This document shows, piece after piece, positions 44,429 through 52,955 of a stretch of DNA of 64,000 nucleotides. Both the position numbers and the translations under genes were made by a program. Origin of the DNA: Maricaulis parjimensis (GTDB lineage Bacteria > Pseudomonadota > Alphaproteobacteria > Caulobacterales > Maricaulaceae); assembly GCF_016817355.1 (NCBI RefSeq), contig NZ_JADOTT010000006.1, positions 62,001-126,000 on the forward strand. Direction: 5' to 3'. The stretch's first letter is position 1, and the number at the start of each line of letters is the position of its first letter. The notes beneath the pieces were generated by a model. The model was not told the origin of the DNA. It did no database searches and saw only the letters and a list, made by a program, of their open reading frames with translations.

Positions 44429-45141
44429 CCGACATTGATCTGAACGGCCGCCTCGCTCTCGTCAGCGGGGCTTCGCGGGGTATTGGCTATGCCATGGCGC
44501 TGGAACTGGCCAAGGCCGGCGCCCACGTCATCGCCACGGCCCGCACTCAGGGCGGACTGGAAGAGCTGGACGACAAGATCAAGGCGGCTGGCGGCACCGC
44601 CACACTGGTACCGATGGACCTCCTGTCGGAGGACGGGATCGAGCAGCTGGGCCAGATCGTGATGGACCGGTGGGGCAAGCTGGACATCCTGCTGGCCAAT
44701 GCGGGCGCGCTGGGTGAATTGACGCCAGCCGCCCAGGTCAAGGCCAAGCAATGGCAGACCGTGGTCGGTGTGAACCTGATCGCCCCGGCCCGCATGATCC
44801 GCGCCTTTGAGCCGGCCCTGCTGGCCTCAGACGCCGGTCGCGCGGTTTTCATCTCCTCCGGTGCCGCTGAGAGCCGCCGCGCCTTCTGGGCGCCCTATGC
44901 GGCTTCCAAGGCCGGTCTGGACGCTCTGGTCCAGTCCTGGGCCAAGGAACACGAGACCGAGGGCAAGCTGAAGGCGAATATCGTCTATCCCGGCGTGATG
45001 CGGACCATCATGCGCGCCAAGGCCTTCCCGGGCGAAGATCCCAAAAGCCTGCCGCACCCGTCCGTGCTCTGGCCGATGATTTCCGAACTCGTCAGCCCGG
45101 CCTGCACGCGCCATGGCGAAATCGTGAAATACGAGAACTAG
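44425..45141 (+). CDS. Short-chain dehydrogenase/reductase
   Basis: A 238-residue SDR with the cofactor motif VSGASRGIGYAMAL, the LLANAGAL (NAG) motif, catalytic Ser in VFISSGAAESRR and the Tyr-Lys pair in PYAASKAGLDALV. It overlaps purF by ATGA and is probably co-transcribed with radA-cvpA-purF. The substrate cannot be told from sequence. Confidence 0.9.
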   Translation: MTDIDLNGRLALVSGASRGIGYAMALELAKAGAHVIATARTQGGLEELDDKIKAAGGTATLVPMDLLSEDGIEQLGQIVMDRWGKLDILLANAGALGELTPAAQVKAKQWQTVVGVNLIAPARMIRAFEPALLASDAGRAVFISSGAAESRRAFWAPYAASKAGLDALVQSWAKEHETEGKLKANIVYPGVMRTIMRAKAFPGEDPKSLPHPSVLWPMISELVSPACTRHGEIVKYEN

Positions 45142-45179
45142 GCTTCACTGCCCGCTGACGCAGGTGTGAGAGGACGTCC

Positions 45180-45692
45180 GTGCAACCCGGTGCTAGCTAT
45201 CGGGCCATGAACTCCACACCGCGTCTGCGTTTCACCCGTCTTACCGAGGTCCCGTTGGAAGCGATCAGGGCGCATATGCGTCATCCGCGTCTGGCTGAGC
45301 ACATGCCCCTTCTCAAGGGCGCTTGGGATCTGACCCAGTGCCAGGCCCTGGTCGACACCAAGGAAGCCCATTGGAAGCGGGATGGTCTGGGTCACTGGGC
45401 CTTTCTGGCCAATGGCCACTATGCCGGCTGGGGCGGTTTCCAGAAAGAAGGCGAGGACTGGGATTTCGGACTGGTCCTGCATCCCGATCATTTCGGTCTC
45501 GGACTGCCGATCACCCGCAAGGCGCTGACCTTCGCCCGGCAGACCGCCAAGCTGGACGCCATCACTTTCCTGCTGCCGCCCTCGCGCCAGCACCTCAAAG
45601 CGCTCCTGCGTCTGGGCGCACAGGAATTGGCCGCCACGCATTATGACGGCCATGAGTTCCGCAAATTCCGGCTGGACCTAGCCCCGGCCTGA
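45180..45692 (+). CDS. GNAT-family N-acetyltransferase
   Basis: A 170-residue protein of the RimJ/RimL-like GNAT type. FLANGHYAGWGGFQKEG forms the beta strands before the acetyl-CoA site, followed by LGLPITRKALTFARQTAK. A GTG at 45180 has AGAGGA five bases upstream; ATG 45207 is an alternative with no good ribosome site. Its last 15 bp overlap the der gene on the other strand. The acceptor is unknown. Confidence 0.75.
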   Translation: MQPGASYRAMNSTPRLRFTRLTEVPLEAIRAHMRHPRLAEHMPLLKGAWDLTQCQALVDTKEAHWKRDGLGHWAFLANGHYAGWGGFQKEGEDWDFGLVLHPDHFGLGLPITRKALTFARQTAKLDAITFLLPPSRQHLKALLRLGAQELAATHYDGHEFRKFRLDLAPA

Positions 45693-47174
45693 CGGCTTCA
45701 TCCGGGCGGGTTTCTTGGATGCGGCCTTGCCCGCCGTGGCTTTCTTCGGTGCGGCCTTGCGCGGCACGGGACGCTTGCCGGCGCCCGGCTTCTTGGCATC
45801 CGCACCGGAACCGCCGCGATCACCTTCGGCATAGGGGTTCTTGCCCGCCTTCACGATCAGACGGATCGGCACACCCGGAAGCTCGAAGGCCTCGCGCAGA
45901 CCATTGACCAGATAGCGCTTATAGCTCTCGGGCAGTTCAGAGGCGCGCGAACACATCATGACGAAGGTCGGCGGACGCCCCTTGGTCTGGGTGATGTAGC
46001 GCGGCTTGACCCGGCGGCCATTGATGGAGGGCGGCGGATGCCGCTCGATCATCTCGTGCAGCCAGTCATTGAGATCGCGGGTCTTCACCTTCGCGTCCCA
46101 GTCGGCATGCAGCTTGGCCAGGGTCGGCATGATCTTGTCGAGCCCTTTATTCTTCACCGCAGAAATCGGAATGATCGGCGCCCCGCTCATCTGCGGCAGA
46201 AGACGTTCAAACTCGATCTGGATTTCCTTGATGAAGGCCTCGCGGTTTTGCACGAGGTCCATCTTGGACACGGCAATCGCGACGGCGCGGCCTTCCTTGT
46301 AGGCCATGTCGGCCAGGGTCAGGTCCTGCTTTTCCAGCGGGTGGCCGGCATCCATCATCAACAAGACGACTTCGGCGAATTTCACGGCCCGCAGCGTGTC
46401 GGCGGCGGACATGCGTTCCAGCCGGTCATTCACCTTGCCGCGTTTTCGCAGCCCGGCCGTGTCGTGCAGGCGGACGCGGTGGCCATCCCACATCCAGTCG
46501 ACCGCAATCGCGTCCCGCGTAATCCCGGCTTCCGGGCCAGTGATCAGGCGTTCCTCGCCGATCAGCGCATTGATCAGCGTGGACTTGCCGGCATTGGGAC
46601 GGCCGATCACGGCGATGCGCAGCGGCGGGCTGTCCTCGGCGGACTGGCGTTTGCGCGCCTGTTTGGCCAGCGGGCCGAGCCCGGCTTCCACGGCGTCATA
46701 CAGCTCACCGATACCGCCGCCATGGGCAGCAGACACGGGAACCGGTTCACCCAGGCCCAGTTCGAACGCATCGATCAGCCCGCTCTCGCCGAACCGGCCT
46801 TCGCACTTGTTGGCGACCAGCACGACCGGACGGCCGGAGCGGCGGATGACATCGGCAAAGCTCTGGTCCAGCGGCGTCACGCCGGCGCGGGCATCGATCA
46901 TGAACAGGCAGAGATCGGCATGCTCCAGCGCCATTTCGGTCTGGGTGCGCATCTCGAAGTCCAGACCGTCCTTCTCGCTATCATCATAGCCAGCAGTGTC
47001 GATCAGGAGGAGATTCATGTCGCCCAACCGGCCACGCGCCTCACGCCGGTCGCGTGTCACGCCCGGGCGGTCGTCGACAATGGCCAGCGGTTTGCCGGCC
47101 AGCCGGTTGAACAAGGTGGATTTTCCCACATTGGGCCGTCCCACGACGGCGATGCGGGGCAGATGTGCAGTCAT
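45678..47174 (-). CDS. der: Ribosome-associated GTPase Der (EngA)
   Basis: Der is an essential GTPase for 50S assembly. The 498-residue protein has two tandem G domains (GRPNVGKSTLFNR at residue 10; GRPNAGKSTLINA near 192), each with DTAGYDD / DTAGLRK switch motifs and NKCE / SKMD specificity motifs, and a C-terminal KH-like domain (MIERHPPPSINGRRVKPRY). A basic Lys/Ala-rich tail of ~40 residues is added at the end. bamB lies 84 bp upstream on the same strand. Confidence 0.96.
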   Translation of the reverse strand: MTAHLPRIAVVGRPNVGKSTLFNRLAGKPLAIVDDRPGVTRDRREARGRLGDMNLLLIDTAGYDDSEKDGLDFEMRTQTEMALEHADLCLFMIDARAGVTPLDQSFADVIRRSGRPVVLVANKCEGRFGESGLIDAFELGLGEPVPVSAAHGGGIGELYDAVEAGLGPLAKQARKRQSAEDSPPLRIAVIGRPNAGKSTLINALIGEERLITGPEAGITRDAIAVDWMWDGHRVRLHDTAGLRKRGKVNDRLERMSAADTLRAVKFAEVVLLMMDAGHPLEKQDLTLADMAYKEGRAVAIAVSKMDLVQNREAFIKEIQIEFERLLPQMSGAPIIPISAVKNKGLDKIMPTLAKLHADWDAKVKTRDLNDWLHEMIERHPPPSINGRRVKPRYITQTKGRPPTFVMMCSRASELPESYKRYLVNGLREAFELPGVPIRLIVKAGKNPYAEGDRGGSGADAKKPGAGKRPVPRKAAPKKATAGKAASKKPARMKPSGRG

Positions 47175-47193
47175 GCGTTTGCGCCTTGGAGCC

Positions 47194-47225
47194 CTCCCGG
47201 CGTGATTACCAAATCACGCGGGGAG
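47194..47225. repeat. Long inverted repeat between bamB and der
   Basis: CTCCC-g-GCGTGATT (47194-47207), loop ACCA, AATCACGC-g-GGGAG (47212-47225): 13 pairs with one mismatch. It lies about 20 bases upstream of the der ATG and lacks a T-run on the minus strand, so it may be an attenuator or an operator rather than a simple terminator. Confidence 0.55.
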
Positions 47226-47258
47226 GTCAAAATTTTCTCGTTCAGGCGCCGGCATTCT

Positions 47259-48626
47259 CTAGCGGAGAGCGATCAGCCGCGCCTCGTCGGTGAGCACATA
47301 CACGGTTTCATTGGCAATGACAGGACCAATAAACACATCATCGCGCAAATTCATTTCACGGATGAGTTCACCATCATAGGCATTGAGGATGGTCGCACGG
47401 CCGTCACTGGCGGCCACAAACACACGGCCACCGGCCAGAAGCGGGCCCGTCCAGGCTATCCGGTCGCGGCGCTTGTTCGGGTCCTCGAACAGGTCAAGCT
47501 GGGTGATCCACAGCACGGTCCCGTCGCGCCGGTCGATACAGGCCACTTCGGCCTCATTGGTCGTGATGAAGAGATAATTCCCGGCCACCCAGGGTGCGTG
47601 GGCGCCGCCGGCCGGCTGCGTCCACAGACGTTCACCGGTACGCAGGGAGATCGCGGCCAGCAGGCCGGAATGGCTCATCGCATAGACGGTATCATCCATG
47701 ATGACCGGGCTGCCCGCGACATCATTGATGTCGGACAGAGCTGTCAGGCCGGTCGAACCGCTCAGACTGTCGGACCAGACCGGGTTTCCGTTCTGCACGC
47801 GCAGGGCAATCAGTTCGCCAGAAGCGAACGGCGCCACGACGAGATCACCCAGTACAGCCGGGCTCGGCGCGGTCAGCAGGCGGGCATTCTCGACAATGCC
47901 CTGATAGGTCCACATCACCGTGCCGCTCTCGGCCTCGATGGCGATGAGTTCATTGTCGTCAGAGGTCACGAAGACGCGGCCTTCGGCGACCGTCGGCGCG
48001 CCATGGAAGGGCACCAGCGTTTCGGTGCGCCAGAGTTCGGCACCGGTATCGGCGTCCAGGGCGACAAAATAGTTGAAGCCGGAATGGGCAAAAATGCGTC
48101 CATTCTCATAGGCCACGGCCCCGCCAAAAGACATGCGGTCGCGACGGGTCGGGCCTTCCAGGCGGGTCGACCAGATCCGGTCACCGCCATCGGCGGAATG
48201 CGCGAACACGGTGCCATTGGCATCAATCGAGAAGATGCGGCCATCAGCGATCACCGGACGCCCGATCAGGCGGCGGTTATTGTCCGAACCCTGACCGAAG
48301 CTCTGGCGCCAGGCCACGTCCAGCGGACCGCTGGCCTGGGTGTGCTGCAGGGCGTGGGTGGGATAGCCACCGGGCTGCGACCAGACCGGATTGGTGTAGG
48401 CGGTCGGCAGATCGACCGGCGCGACATTGCTGTCCAGCTGCAGGCCCTGCTCGAAACTCATGATGGAGATCCGGCCATCATCCGGCGCCGTACCGTTCAG
48501 ATCATCCTGATTGCGCCCGCCAAACCCCGGGATCGCGTCGATCGGATTGGGGATGGAGGAACAAGCCGCCAGCGGTGCCAGGGCGGCAGCGAGCAGGATG
48601 GAGCGGATACGCGTTACATCAATCAT
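47259..48626 (-). CDS. bamB: Outer-membrane assembly lipoprotein BamB
   Basis: BamB is a lipoprotein of the BAM complex that inserts beta-barrel proteins. The 455-residue protein has a lipobox (LAAC) after the signal helix, then eight PQQ-like propeller blades (for example GRIFSIDANGTVFAHSADGGDRIWST; GELIALRVQNGNPVW; SGLLAAISLRTGERLWTQ). ATG 48626 gives the signal sequence; the open extension to 48809 overlaps yfgM and is not real. Order yfgM-bamB-der is the usual one. Confidence 0.94.
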   Translation of the reverse strand: MIDVTRIRSILLAAALAPLAACSSIPNPIDAIPGFGGRNQDDLNGTAPDDGRISIMSFEQGLQLDSNVAPVDLPTAYTNPVWSQPGGYPTHALQHTQASGPLDVAWRQSFGQGSDNNRRLIGRPVIADGRIFSIDANGTVFAHSADGGDRIWSTRLEGPTRRDRMSFGGAVAYENGRIFAHSGFNYFVALDADTGAELWRTETLVPFHGAPTVAEGRVFVTSDDNELIAIEAESGTVMWTYQGIVENARLLTAPSPAVLGDLVVAPFASGELIALRVQNGNPVWSDSLSGSTGLTALSDINDVAGSPVIMDDTVYAMSHSGLLAAISLRTGERLWTQPAGGAHAPWVAGNYLFITTNEAEVACIDRRDGTVLWITQLDLFEDPNKRRDRIAWTGPLLAGGRVFVAASDGRATILNAYDGELIREMNLRDDVFIGPVIANETVYVLTDEARLIALR

Positions 48627-49383
48627 CGCCTTGATCCCCGGCGCTGGTGTCCTCGGATGTGGCGTCCGGCTGGGCCGGGGCCTCGTCAGTCTGGGTGTCT
48701 TCAGCCGGTGCCGCCTCGCTCGCCGGAGCCGCCAGGGCTTCGTCACGCTCGATGATGGCCAGCGCTTCCTGGGCCCGGCGGCGTACGCCTTCCGGAGCCT
48801 CGAAGGCAAAGCTGATGAATTGATAGGCGGAACGGGCGCGCGTCAGGTCACCGTCGCGCAGGGCTGCCGCGCCGATGGTCTCGCGGGCCAGGAAACGATA
48901 AGGCGCAGTGTCCTGGGTCAACGGCGTCAGGCGAATCTCGACATCGGCGGCGCTCAGCATGTCCCAACGGGCCCACACAGCGCGGATTTCAGCCAGATCA
49001 CTGACCAGCGGTTCCGATGTCGCGGCAGCCGCCTGCTCGAAGAAGTCTGCGGCCGCAGCCGTGTCGCCTTCGTTCAGCGCAACATTGGCGCGCTGCATCA
49101 GGGCGAGCGCGGGATAACCGGCCGCGCCGGTCTCGGCCAGGGTCTCGAATCCGGTTGCAGCCAGGGCGAGCTGGTTTTCCTCGCTGGCACGGATGGCAGA
49201 GATAAAGGCTTCGGAAGAGGCTTCCCGCTCGCCCAGACGATAGGCCTGCCAGGCTTGATAACCGGCTGCCACGGCAATGATACCGATGGCGCCACCAAGC
49301 GCCCACGGACCATATTTCCTCAGCAGTTCCTGATACTTGTCCTTGCGAAGTTCTTCGTCGACTTCTTCGAAAATATCGACCAC
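48619..49383 (-). CDS. YfgM-like membrane-anchored TPR protein
   Basis: The 254-residue protein has a short cytoplasmic N-terminus (FEEVDEELRKDKYQELLRKY), one membrane helix (GPWALGGAIGIIAVAAGYQAW) and periplasmic TPR-like helices (residues ~50-205), then an acidic, Ala/Glu/Asp-rich tail. This is the YfgM/TPR_21 (PF09976) pattern; YfgM acts with periplasmic chaperones at the Sec translocon. The start is GTG with GGAG ten bases upstream. It overlaps bamB by 8 bp. Confidence 0.9.
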   Translation of the reverse strand: MVDIFEEVDEELRKDKYQELLRKYGPWALGGAIGIIAVAAGYQAWQAYRLGEREASSEAFISAIRASEENQLALAATGFETLAETGAAGYPALALMQRANVALNEGDTAAAADFFEQAAAATSEPLVSDLAEIRAVWARWDMLSAADVEIRLTPLTQDTAPYRFLARETIGAAALRDGDLTRARSAYQFISFAFEAPEGVRRRAQEALAIIERDEALAAPASEAAPAEDTQTDEAPAQPDATSEDTSAGDQGDD

Positions 49384-49407
49384 GTCGATGCGGCTCCGTG
49401 TCTTAAA

Positions 49408-49432
49408 CGCAAATGCCCAATGGGTGTTTGCG
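49408..49432 (-). terminator. Possible terminator between panB and yfgM
   Basis: CGCAAATGCC / GGTGTTTGCG arms (two wobble pairs) around a five-base loop, followed on the minus strand by TTTAAG. Weak T-run; may only attenuate read-through from panB. Confidence 0.4.
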
Positions 49433-49469
49433 GGACCCTAGCCTTGAAGGCGCGCAGCGGCAACCAAGC

Positions 49470-50297
49470 TCAACCGTCGATACGCCGCAGCGTGTAGACC
49501 TCGTCATCCGACGGGAAGGCCCGGCTGCGCACATCGGCGGCATATTGGGCGACAGCTGCGTCGGTGCGCTCGGCCATATTGTCATAGCGTTTGACGAATT
49601 TCGGCGTCCAGTCGAACACGCCCAGCATGTCCTGGGTGACCAGAATCTGCCCATCACAGGCGGCCGAAGCGCCAATGCCGATGGTCGGAACTTTTACCTG
49701 GGCGGTGATCTCTCGGGCCAGATCCTCGGCCACACCCTCGATCACGATGGCGAAAGCCCCGGCCTGGGCGGTGGCAACCGCTTCCTCAATGACGCGATGG
49801 CGTTCGATGTCATTGCGTCCCTTGGCCTTGAACCCGCCATCGGCGAGCGCGGCCTGCGGGCGCAGACCGATATGGCCGATCACCGGAATGGAGCGCTGCG
49901 CCATGAAGTCGATCGTCTCGGCGGCATAGGTACCGCTTTCGATCTTGATCGCCTGACAGCCCGTCTCCGACATGATGCGCGAGGCATTCTCGAAGGCCTG
50001 CTGCGGTGAGCTTTCATAACTGCCGAAGGGCATGTCCACGGCAACCAGGGCCTTCCTGGAGCCCCGCATCACCGCCTTGCCGTGCAGGATCATCATGTCG
50101 AGCGTGACGCCGATCGTTGAGTCCAGCCCGTGCACCACCATGCCGACACTGTCGCCCACCAGAAGCAGGTCGCAATGCGGATCCAGGATGCGCGCCATCG
50201 GGGCGTCATAGGCCGTCAGGCAAACAAGCGGCTCCCCGCCCTTGCGGGCACGGATATCGGGCGCGGTGATACGGCGGGTCTGGGACTGGGCAGACAT
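49470..50297 (-). CDS. panB: 3-methyl-2-oxobutanoate hydroxymethyltransferase
   Basis: PanB makes ketopantoate from alpha-ketoisovalerate and methylene-tetrahydrofolate in pantothenate synthesis. The 275-residue protein shows LTAYDAPMARILD, the metal site LLVGDSVGMVVHGLDST, GGFKAKGR and VPTIGIGASAACDGQ. GGAG is eight bases before the ATG at 50297; the GTG at 50306 is less well placed. Length is normal. Confidence 0.96.
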   Translation of the reverse strand: MSAQSQTRRITAPDIRARKGGEPLVCLTAYDAPMARILDPHCDLLLVGDSVGMVVHGLDSTIGVTLDMMILHGKAVMRGSRKALVAVDMPFGSYESSPQQAFENASRIMSETGCQAIKIESGTYAAETIDFMAQRSIPVIGHIGLRPQAALADGGFKAKGRNDIERHRVIEEAVATAQAGAFAIVIEGVAEDLAREITAQVKVPTIGIGASAACDGQILVTQDMLGVFDWTPKFVKRYDNMAERTDAAVAQYAADVRSRAFPSDDEVYTLRRIDG

Positions 50298-50741
50298 GGT
50301 ACTCACTCCGGTTGGGTTCGCGGACCCTAGCTCACCATGCTGCAGCGCAAAAGCGCTTTGGTGAATGGCGTGTATTCGGGACTGGGATGCGCGTTCAGCG
50401 CCACGGCGCTTCCGCCTGGCGGTATGAGAGGTGTGCGGGAGGCCGGCGGCTGTCTGCCGGCGAATTTTCTAGTGTGTGTGACAGGCGTCTGCCTCCCGCA
50501 CGCGGAGATTTCCCGAACGCTCTCGCCCCCGTTTCCAATCCGGCCGGTACTCGGGTCGGGCGTTTAGTGCCGTCAGACCGGTCCGGACGCCCTGCCGGAG
50601 CTCAGGATGTCACCCCCTCGCGCGGACAGGCTCCGCAAACCCCCGGGCACAAGGGACTGAGCTCGCGCCTCTCTTCCCGGAAGTCGCCTGTATTGTGCCT
50701 GAGGTTTCCGGGGTGGGGATAAGTTGGGCTCGATCAGCACT

Positions 50742-50873
50742 CCCTCTCCCTGGGGAGAGGGTGGCGCGCATGCGCCGGGAGCGGGGGAAATCCCGGTGCG
50801 GGCAGATAATCGCGAAGACCTCGCCGATCCCCCTCATCCGCCCCTGCGGGGCACCTTCTCCCCGGGGAGAAGG
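50742..50873. repeat. Palindromic mosaic element (RIME-like)
   Basis: Consecutive palindromes: CCCTCTCC-CTGG-GGAGAGGG (50742-50761), GGCGCGCATGCGCC (50763-50776), GCCCC-TGC-GGGGC (50840-50852) and a perfect 20-bp palindrome, CCTTCTCCCCGGGGAGAAGG (50854-50873). The CCCTCATCCG...GGCACCTTCTCCCC wording is like intergenic mosaic repeats of rhizobia and relatives. Copy number cannot be judged from one window. Confidence 0.72.
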
Positions 50874-50902
50874 GGGGCGTTGTGCCTGAAAACTGAGCGC
50901 CC

Positions 50903-50939
50903 AAAAGAAAAACACCCCCTCTCCCAAAGGAGACGGGGT
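50903..50939 (-). terminator. Rho-independent terminator of the ECF module
   Basis: On the minus strand ACCCCGTCTCC (50929-50939) pairs with GGAGAGGGGGT (50914-50924) with one mismatch and a four-base loop, followed by GTTTTTCTTTT. It lies 29 bp past the stop of the gene at 50968-51309. Confidence 0.88.
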
Positions 50940-50967
50940 GCCAAAATCGGGGATTGAAAGAAAAGCC

Positions 50968-51309
50968 CTAGGCGAGACGCCGCGGGAGGATGGCCGCGAC
51001 TGCGGCGACCGCGATGGCCATGGCACCGGCCGCCATCACTTCCGGAGACATCAGGAAGGTGGCATTGGCCATCAGGCCCTCGGCCGGCAAATTGATATTG
51101 CCGAACAAGCCTTCCAGCTGCGTGCCGGCAATCGCCGAACCGGTGGAACCGGCACCGCCCAGGATCAGGACGCGCTTGCGGTCCGGATTGGACAGGCGGT
51201 CCATGACGCGCTTGGTGAAGCGGTCTGCCTCGCTCTCGCGCGCCATCGGGGCTGCGGCGTCGGCAAAGGCCGCCTTCAGCCTCTGATCGAATGCATCATC
51301 CATAGTCAT
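50968..51309 (-). CDS. Short membrane protein, putative anti-sigma factor (module 2)
   Basis: A 113-residue protein. The cytoplasmic N-terminus (FDQRLKAAFADAAAPMARES ... FTKRVMDRLSNPDRKRV) is followed by a weak hydrophobic segment and a clear C-terminal helix (MAAGAMAIAVAAVAAILP). Its ATG overlaps the stop of the ECF sigma gene (ATGA), the usual place of an anti-sigma factor. It has no Cys or His at all, so no ZAS zinc motif. A similarly built protein sits at 52956-53312. The anti-sigma role is inference from position and topology. Confidence 0.7.
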   Translation of the reverse strand: MTMDDAFDQRLKAAFADAAAPMARESEADRFTKRVMDRLSNPDRKRVLILGGAGSTGSAIAGTQLEGLFGNINLPAEGLMANATFLMSPEVMAAGAMAIAVAAVAAILPRRLA

Positions 51310-51848
51310 GACGCCATTACCTCTGCTTCCTGGAAGAAGGCCTGCAATTTGGCCCTTCCGCGGTTCACATGCGATTTCACGGTCCCCAGCGGCATGCCTG
51401 TGGCTTCAGCCGCTTCGGAGTGTGACATTCCACAAGAGTAACACATCACAACCAGCGTGCGTTCCTCTTCTTTCAATGTGGCCAGTCCGCGATCCAGATC
51501 AACCACACTCCCCATGTCGCGGGGCGCTTCGGTGTCTTCAACACCGCTCTGGAACTTCTCCATCACCCGTTCGGTCGATTTGCGCTTGCGCGCCGACTTC
51601 AGGAACTCGGTATAGGCGATGGAACACATCCAGGACTTGAAGGAGCCGGTCCCTTTAAAGCTCCCGATTTTCTCATAGGCCCGGATGAAGGTGTCCTGGG
51701 CCAGATCGTCGGCGAGGGCGTGGTTGCGGCACATGCGGTGCAGCATTCCCCGCACGATGCCTTGGTGGCGCCGGACAAGCTCTCCGAAGGCCGCCGGATT
51801 CTTCGTGGCGACAACCAGAGCAACCAATTCTTCGTCCGGCGCCTGCAT
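51306..51848 (-). CDS. ECF-type RNA polymerase sigma factor (module 2)
   Basis: A 180-residue sigma-70-family protein with region 2 (LVRRHQGIVRGMLHRMCRNH, ADDLAQDTFIRAYEKIGSF) and region 4 (LATLKEEERTLVVMCYSCGMSH, GMPLGTVKSHVNRGRAKL). ATG 51848 has GGAGGGGATT upstream; an open extension to 51983 runs into the neighbouring gene. It lies 25 bp after a small membrane-protein gene and overlaps a putative anti-sigma gene. Confidence 0.93.
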   Translation of the reverse strand: MQAPDEELVALVVATKNPAAFGELVRRHQGIVRGMLHRMCRNHALADDLAQDTFIRAYEKIGSFKGTGSFKSWMCSIAYTEFLKSARKRKSTERVMEKFQSGVEDTEAPRDMGSVVDLDRGLATLKEEERTLVVMCYSCGMSHSEAAEATGMPLGTVKSHVNRGRAKLQAFFQEAEVMAS

Positions 51849-51873
51849 CGGCAAATCCCCTCCCCGGCTCTGC

Positions 51874-52251
51874 CTAGCTGGACTTCTTGTTGCCCAGCAG
51901 GCCGAAGCCCAGCAGGACGATACCAATGAAGCCCGGGAAGGACGACATGCCCAGGAAGACCTGGAAGGCTTCGTCTTCGCCACCCATCATGCCGATGGTC
52001 GCACCGAAGACGATCATGGCCAGAGCGACCGCGATCAGGATGCCACCCCATTTCAGGTCGGCATTGGAATTCTTTTGCGGCATGCCCAGCGCCTGGATCG
52101 TTTCCGGCGTCATTTGCTGGCCTGCCCGGATCGCTTCCTGAACCGTGGCCAGGATGGCCTTGCGCTTTTGGGTCCCGCCATTCACCGCGATGAAGACAAT
52201 CAGCACGACCATCGCAAACAGGCCCGTCGGGACGAGAACTTCAACTCCCAT
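51874..52251 (-). CDS. Small three-helix membrane protein preceding ECF sigma (module 2)
   Basis: A 125-residue protein with an N-terminal helix (LVPTGLFAMVVLIVFIAV), a cytoplasmic loop (KRKAILATVQEAIRAGQQMTPETIQALG), and two C-terminal helices (GGILIAVALAMIVFGATIGM; FPGFIGIVLLGFGLLG). It may belong to a DUF6249-like group, which I cannot confirm. The protein at 53841-54257 has the same plan, including a charged loop with AG....P.E.I..L. ATG 52251 follows GGAGGTTGAA. Confidence 0.75.
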   Translation of the reverse strand: MGVEVLVPTGLFAMVVLIVFIAVNGGTQKRKAILATVQEAIRAGQQMTPETIQALGMPQKNSNADLKWGGILIAVALAMIVFGATIGMMGGEDEAFQVFLGMSSFPGFIGIVLLGFGLLGNKKSS

Positions 52252-52329
52252 TTCAACCTCCGTTACCGGCCACACCATGCGGCCTTTGTCCCCTAGATGC
52301 ACGGGGTTCAGGATTTGGATGCAGACGGA

Positions 52330-52887
52330 TTACCCGATAATGGCAACGCCGAACAGATACATGTGCAAATTCATGAGGATAAGGGCCGCCAAAATTCCCA
52401 GAACAATGGCAGTCAGATCCCCGCCCCAGCCTTTCACGACAGGCGGTGGCGTCTCGCGCAGGCAAGCTGCAACGAATGTGATCGCGGACCAGACCAGGAA
52501 ACTGCCGAACAGGACCAAGGCCGCCAGCTCGCCATTCGCCAGAGCGTGAGCACCGGCCCACAGGACGACACCGGCCAGCATGGGATGCTGAACCCAGCGG
52601 CGGATATGTCCCGGCGCATAAGAGGACACGATGAGGATCAATGCGATCGGCACCAGGGTGAAGGCCAGGTGACGCGTCCAGGCGGGTGGCACCCAGACCG
52701 GCTCACTGGGATGGGCCAGAATCTTGCCATAGATGATGAGGCCGAAACCGATCAGGGACAGCGCGGTATAGGCCAGCTTGTAGGGCATTTCGCCGAGCCG
52801 GGCCTGAAGCGTCCCTCGAGCGCCCGGGATCACGCGCAGGAAATGTACGCCGAGAAACAGGACCAAGCCTGCGATCAGGACCGCCAT
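52330..52887 (-). CDS. NnrU-family membrane protein
   Basis: A 185-residue protein with about five or six hydrophobic helices. The NnrU pattern includes GVHFLRVIPGARGTLQARLGE near the start, YTALSLIGFGLIIYG, and RRWVQHPMLAGVVLWAGAHALANGELAALVLFGSF. NnrU was linked to nitric-oxide metabolism in denitrifiers, but homologues are widespread and the role here is unknown. ATG 52887 follows GGAGG. It sits between the two ECF modules on the same strand. Confidence 0.9.
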   Translation of the reverse strand: MAVLIAGLVLFLGVHFLRVIPGARGTLQARLGEMPYKLAYTALSLIGFGLIIYGKILAHPSEPVWVPPAWTRHLAFTLVPIALILIVSSYAPGHIRRWVQHPMLAGVVLWAGAHALANGELAALVLFGSFLVWSAITFVAACLRETPPPVVKGWGGDLTAIVLGILAALILMNLHMYLFGVAIIG

Positions 52888-52955
52888 GGCAGCCTCCCCC
52901 TCCATTTTGTGGTGACTATAGACGATTCACATCCACATCACCGGCAAAAGCACGT

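Larger units (their letters stand above)
50298..50967. other. Non-coding stretch with palindromic repeat and terminator
   Basis: The largest gene-free stretch of the window. The first ~440 bp hold no frame with a ribosome site or coding codon use. The rest contains a mosaic palindromic repeat (50742-50873) and a terminator (50903-50939). Short open frames here overlap these repeats and are not supported. Confidence 0.75.

Noticed and set aside
46038-48755. A 905-codon plus-strand open frame.
   Set aside because: It is antisense to der and bamB, both with complete family motifs, and it has no ribosome site or recognisable domain.
50312-50722. Plus-strand open frame of 136 codons after panB.
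   Set aside because: No ribosome site, frequent rare-looking codons, overlaps the approach to the palindromic element.
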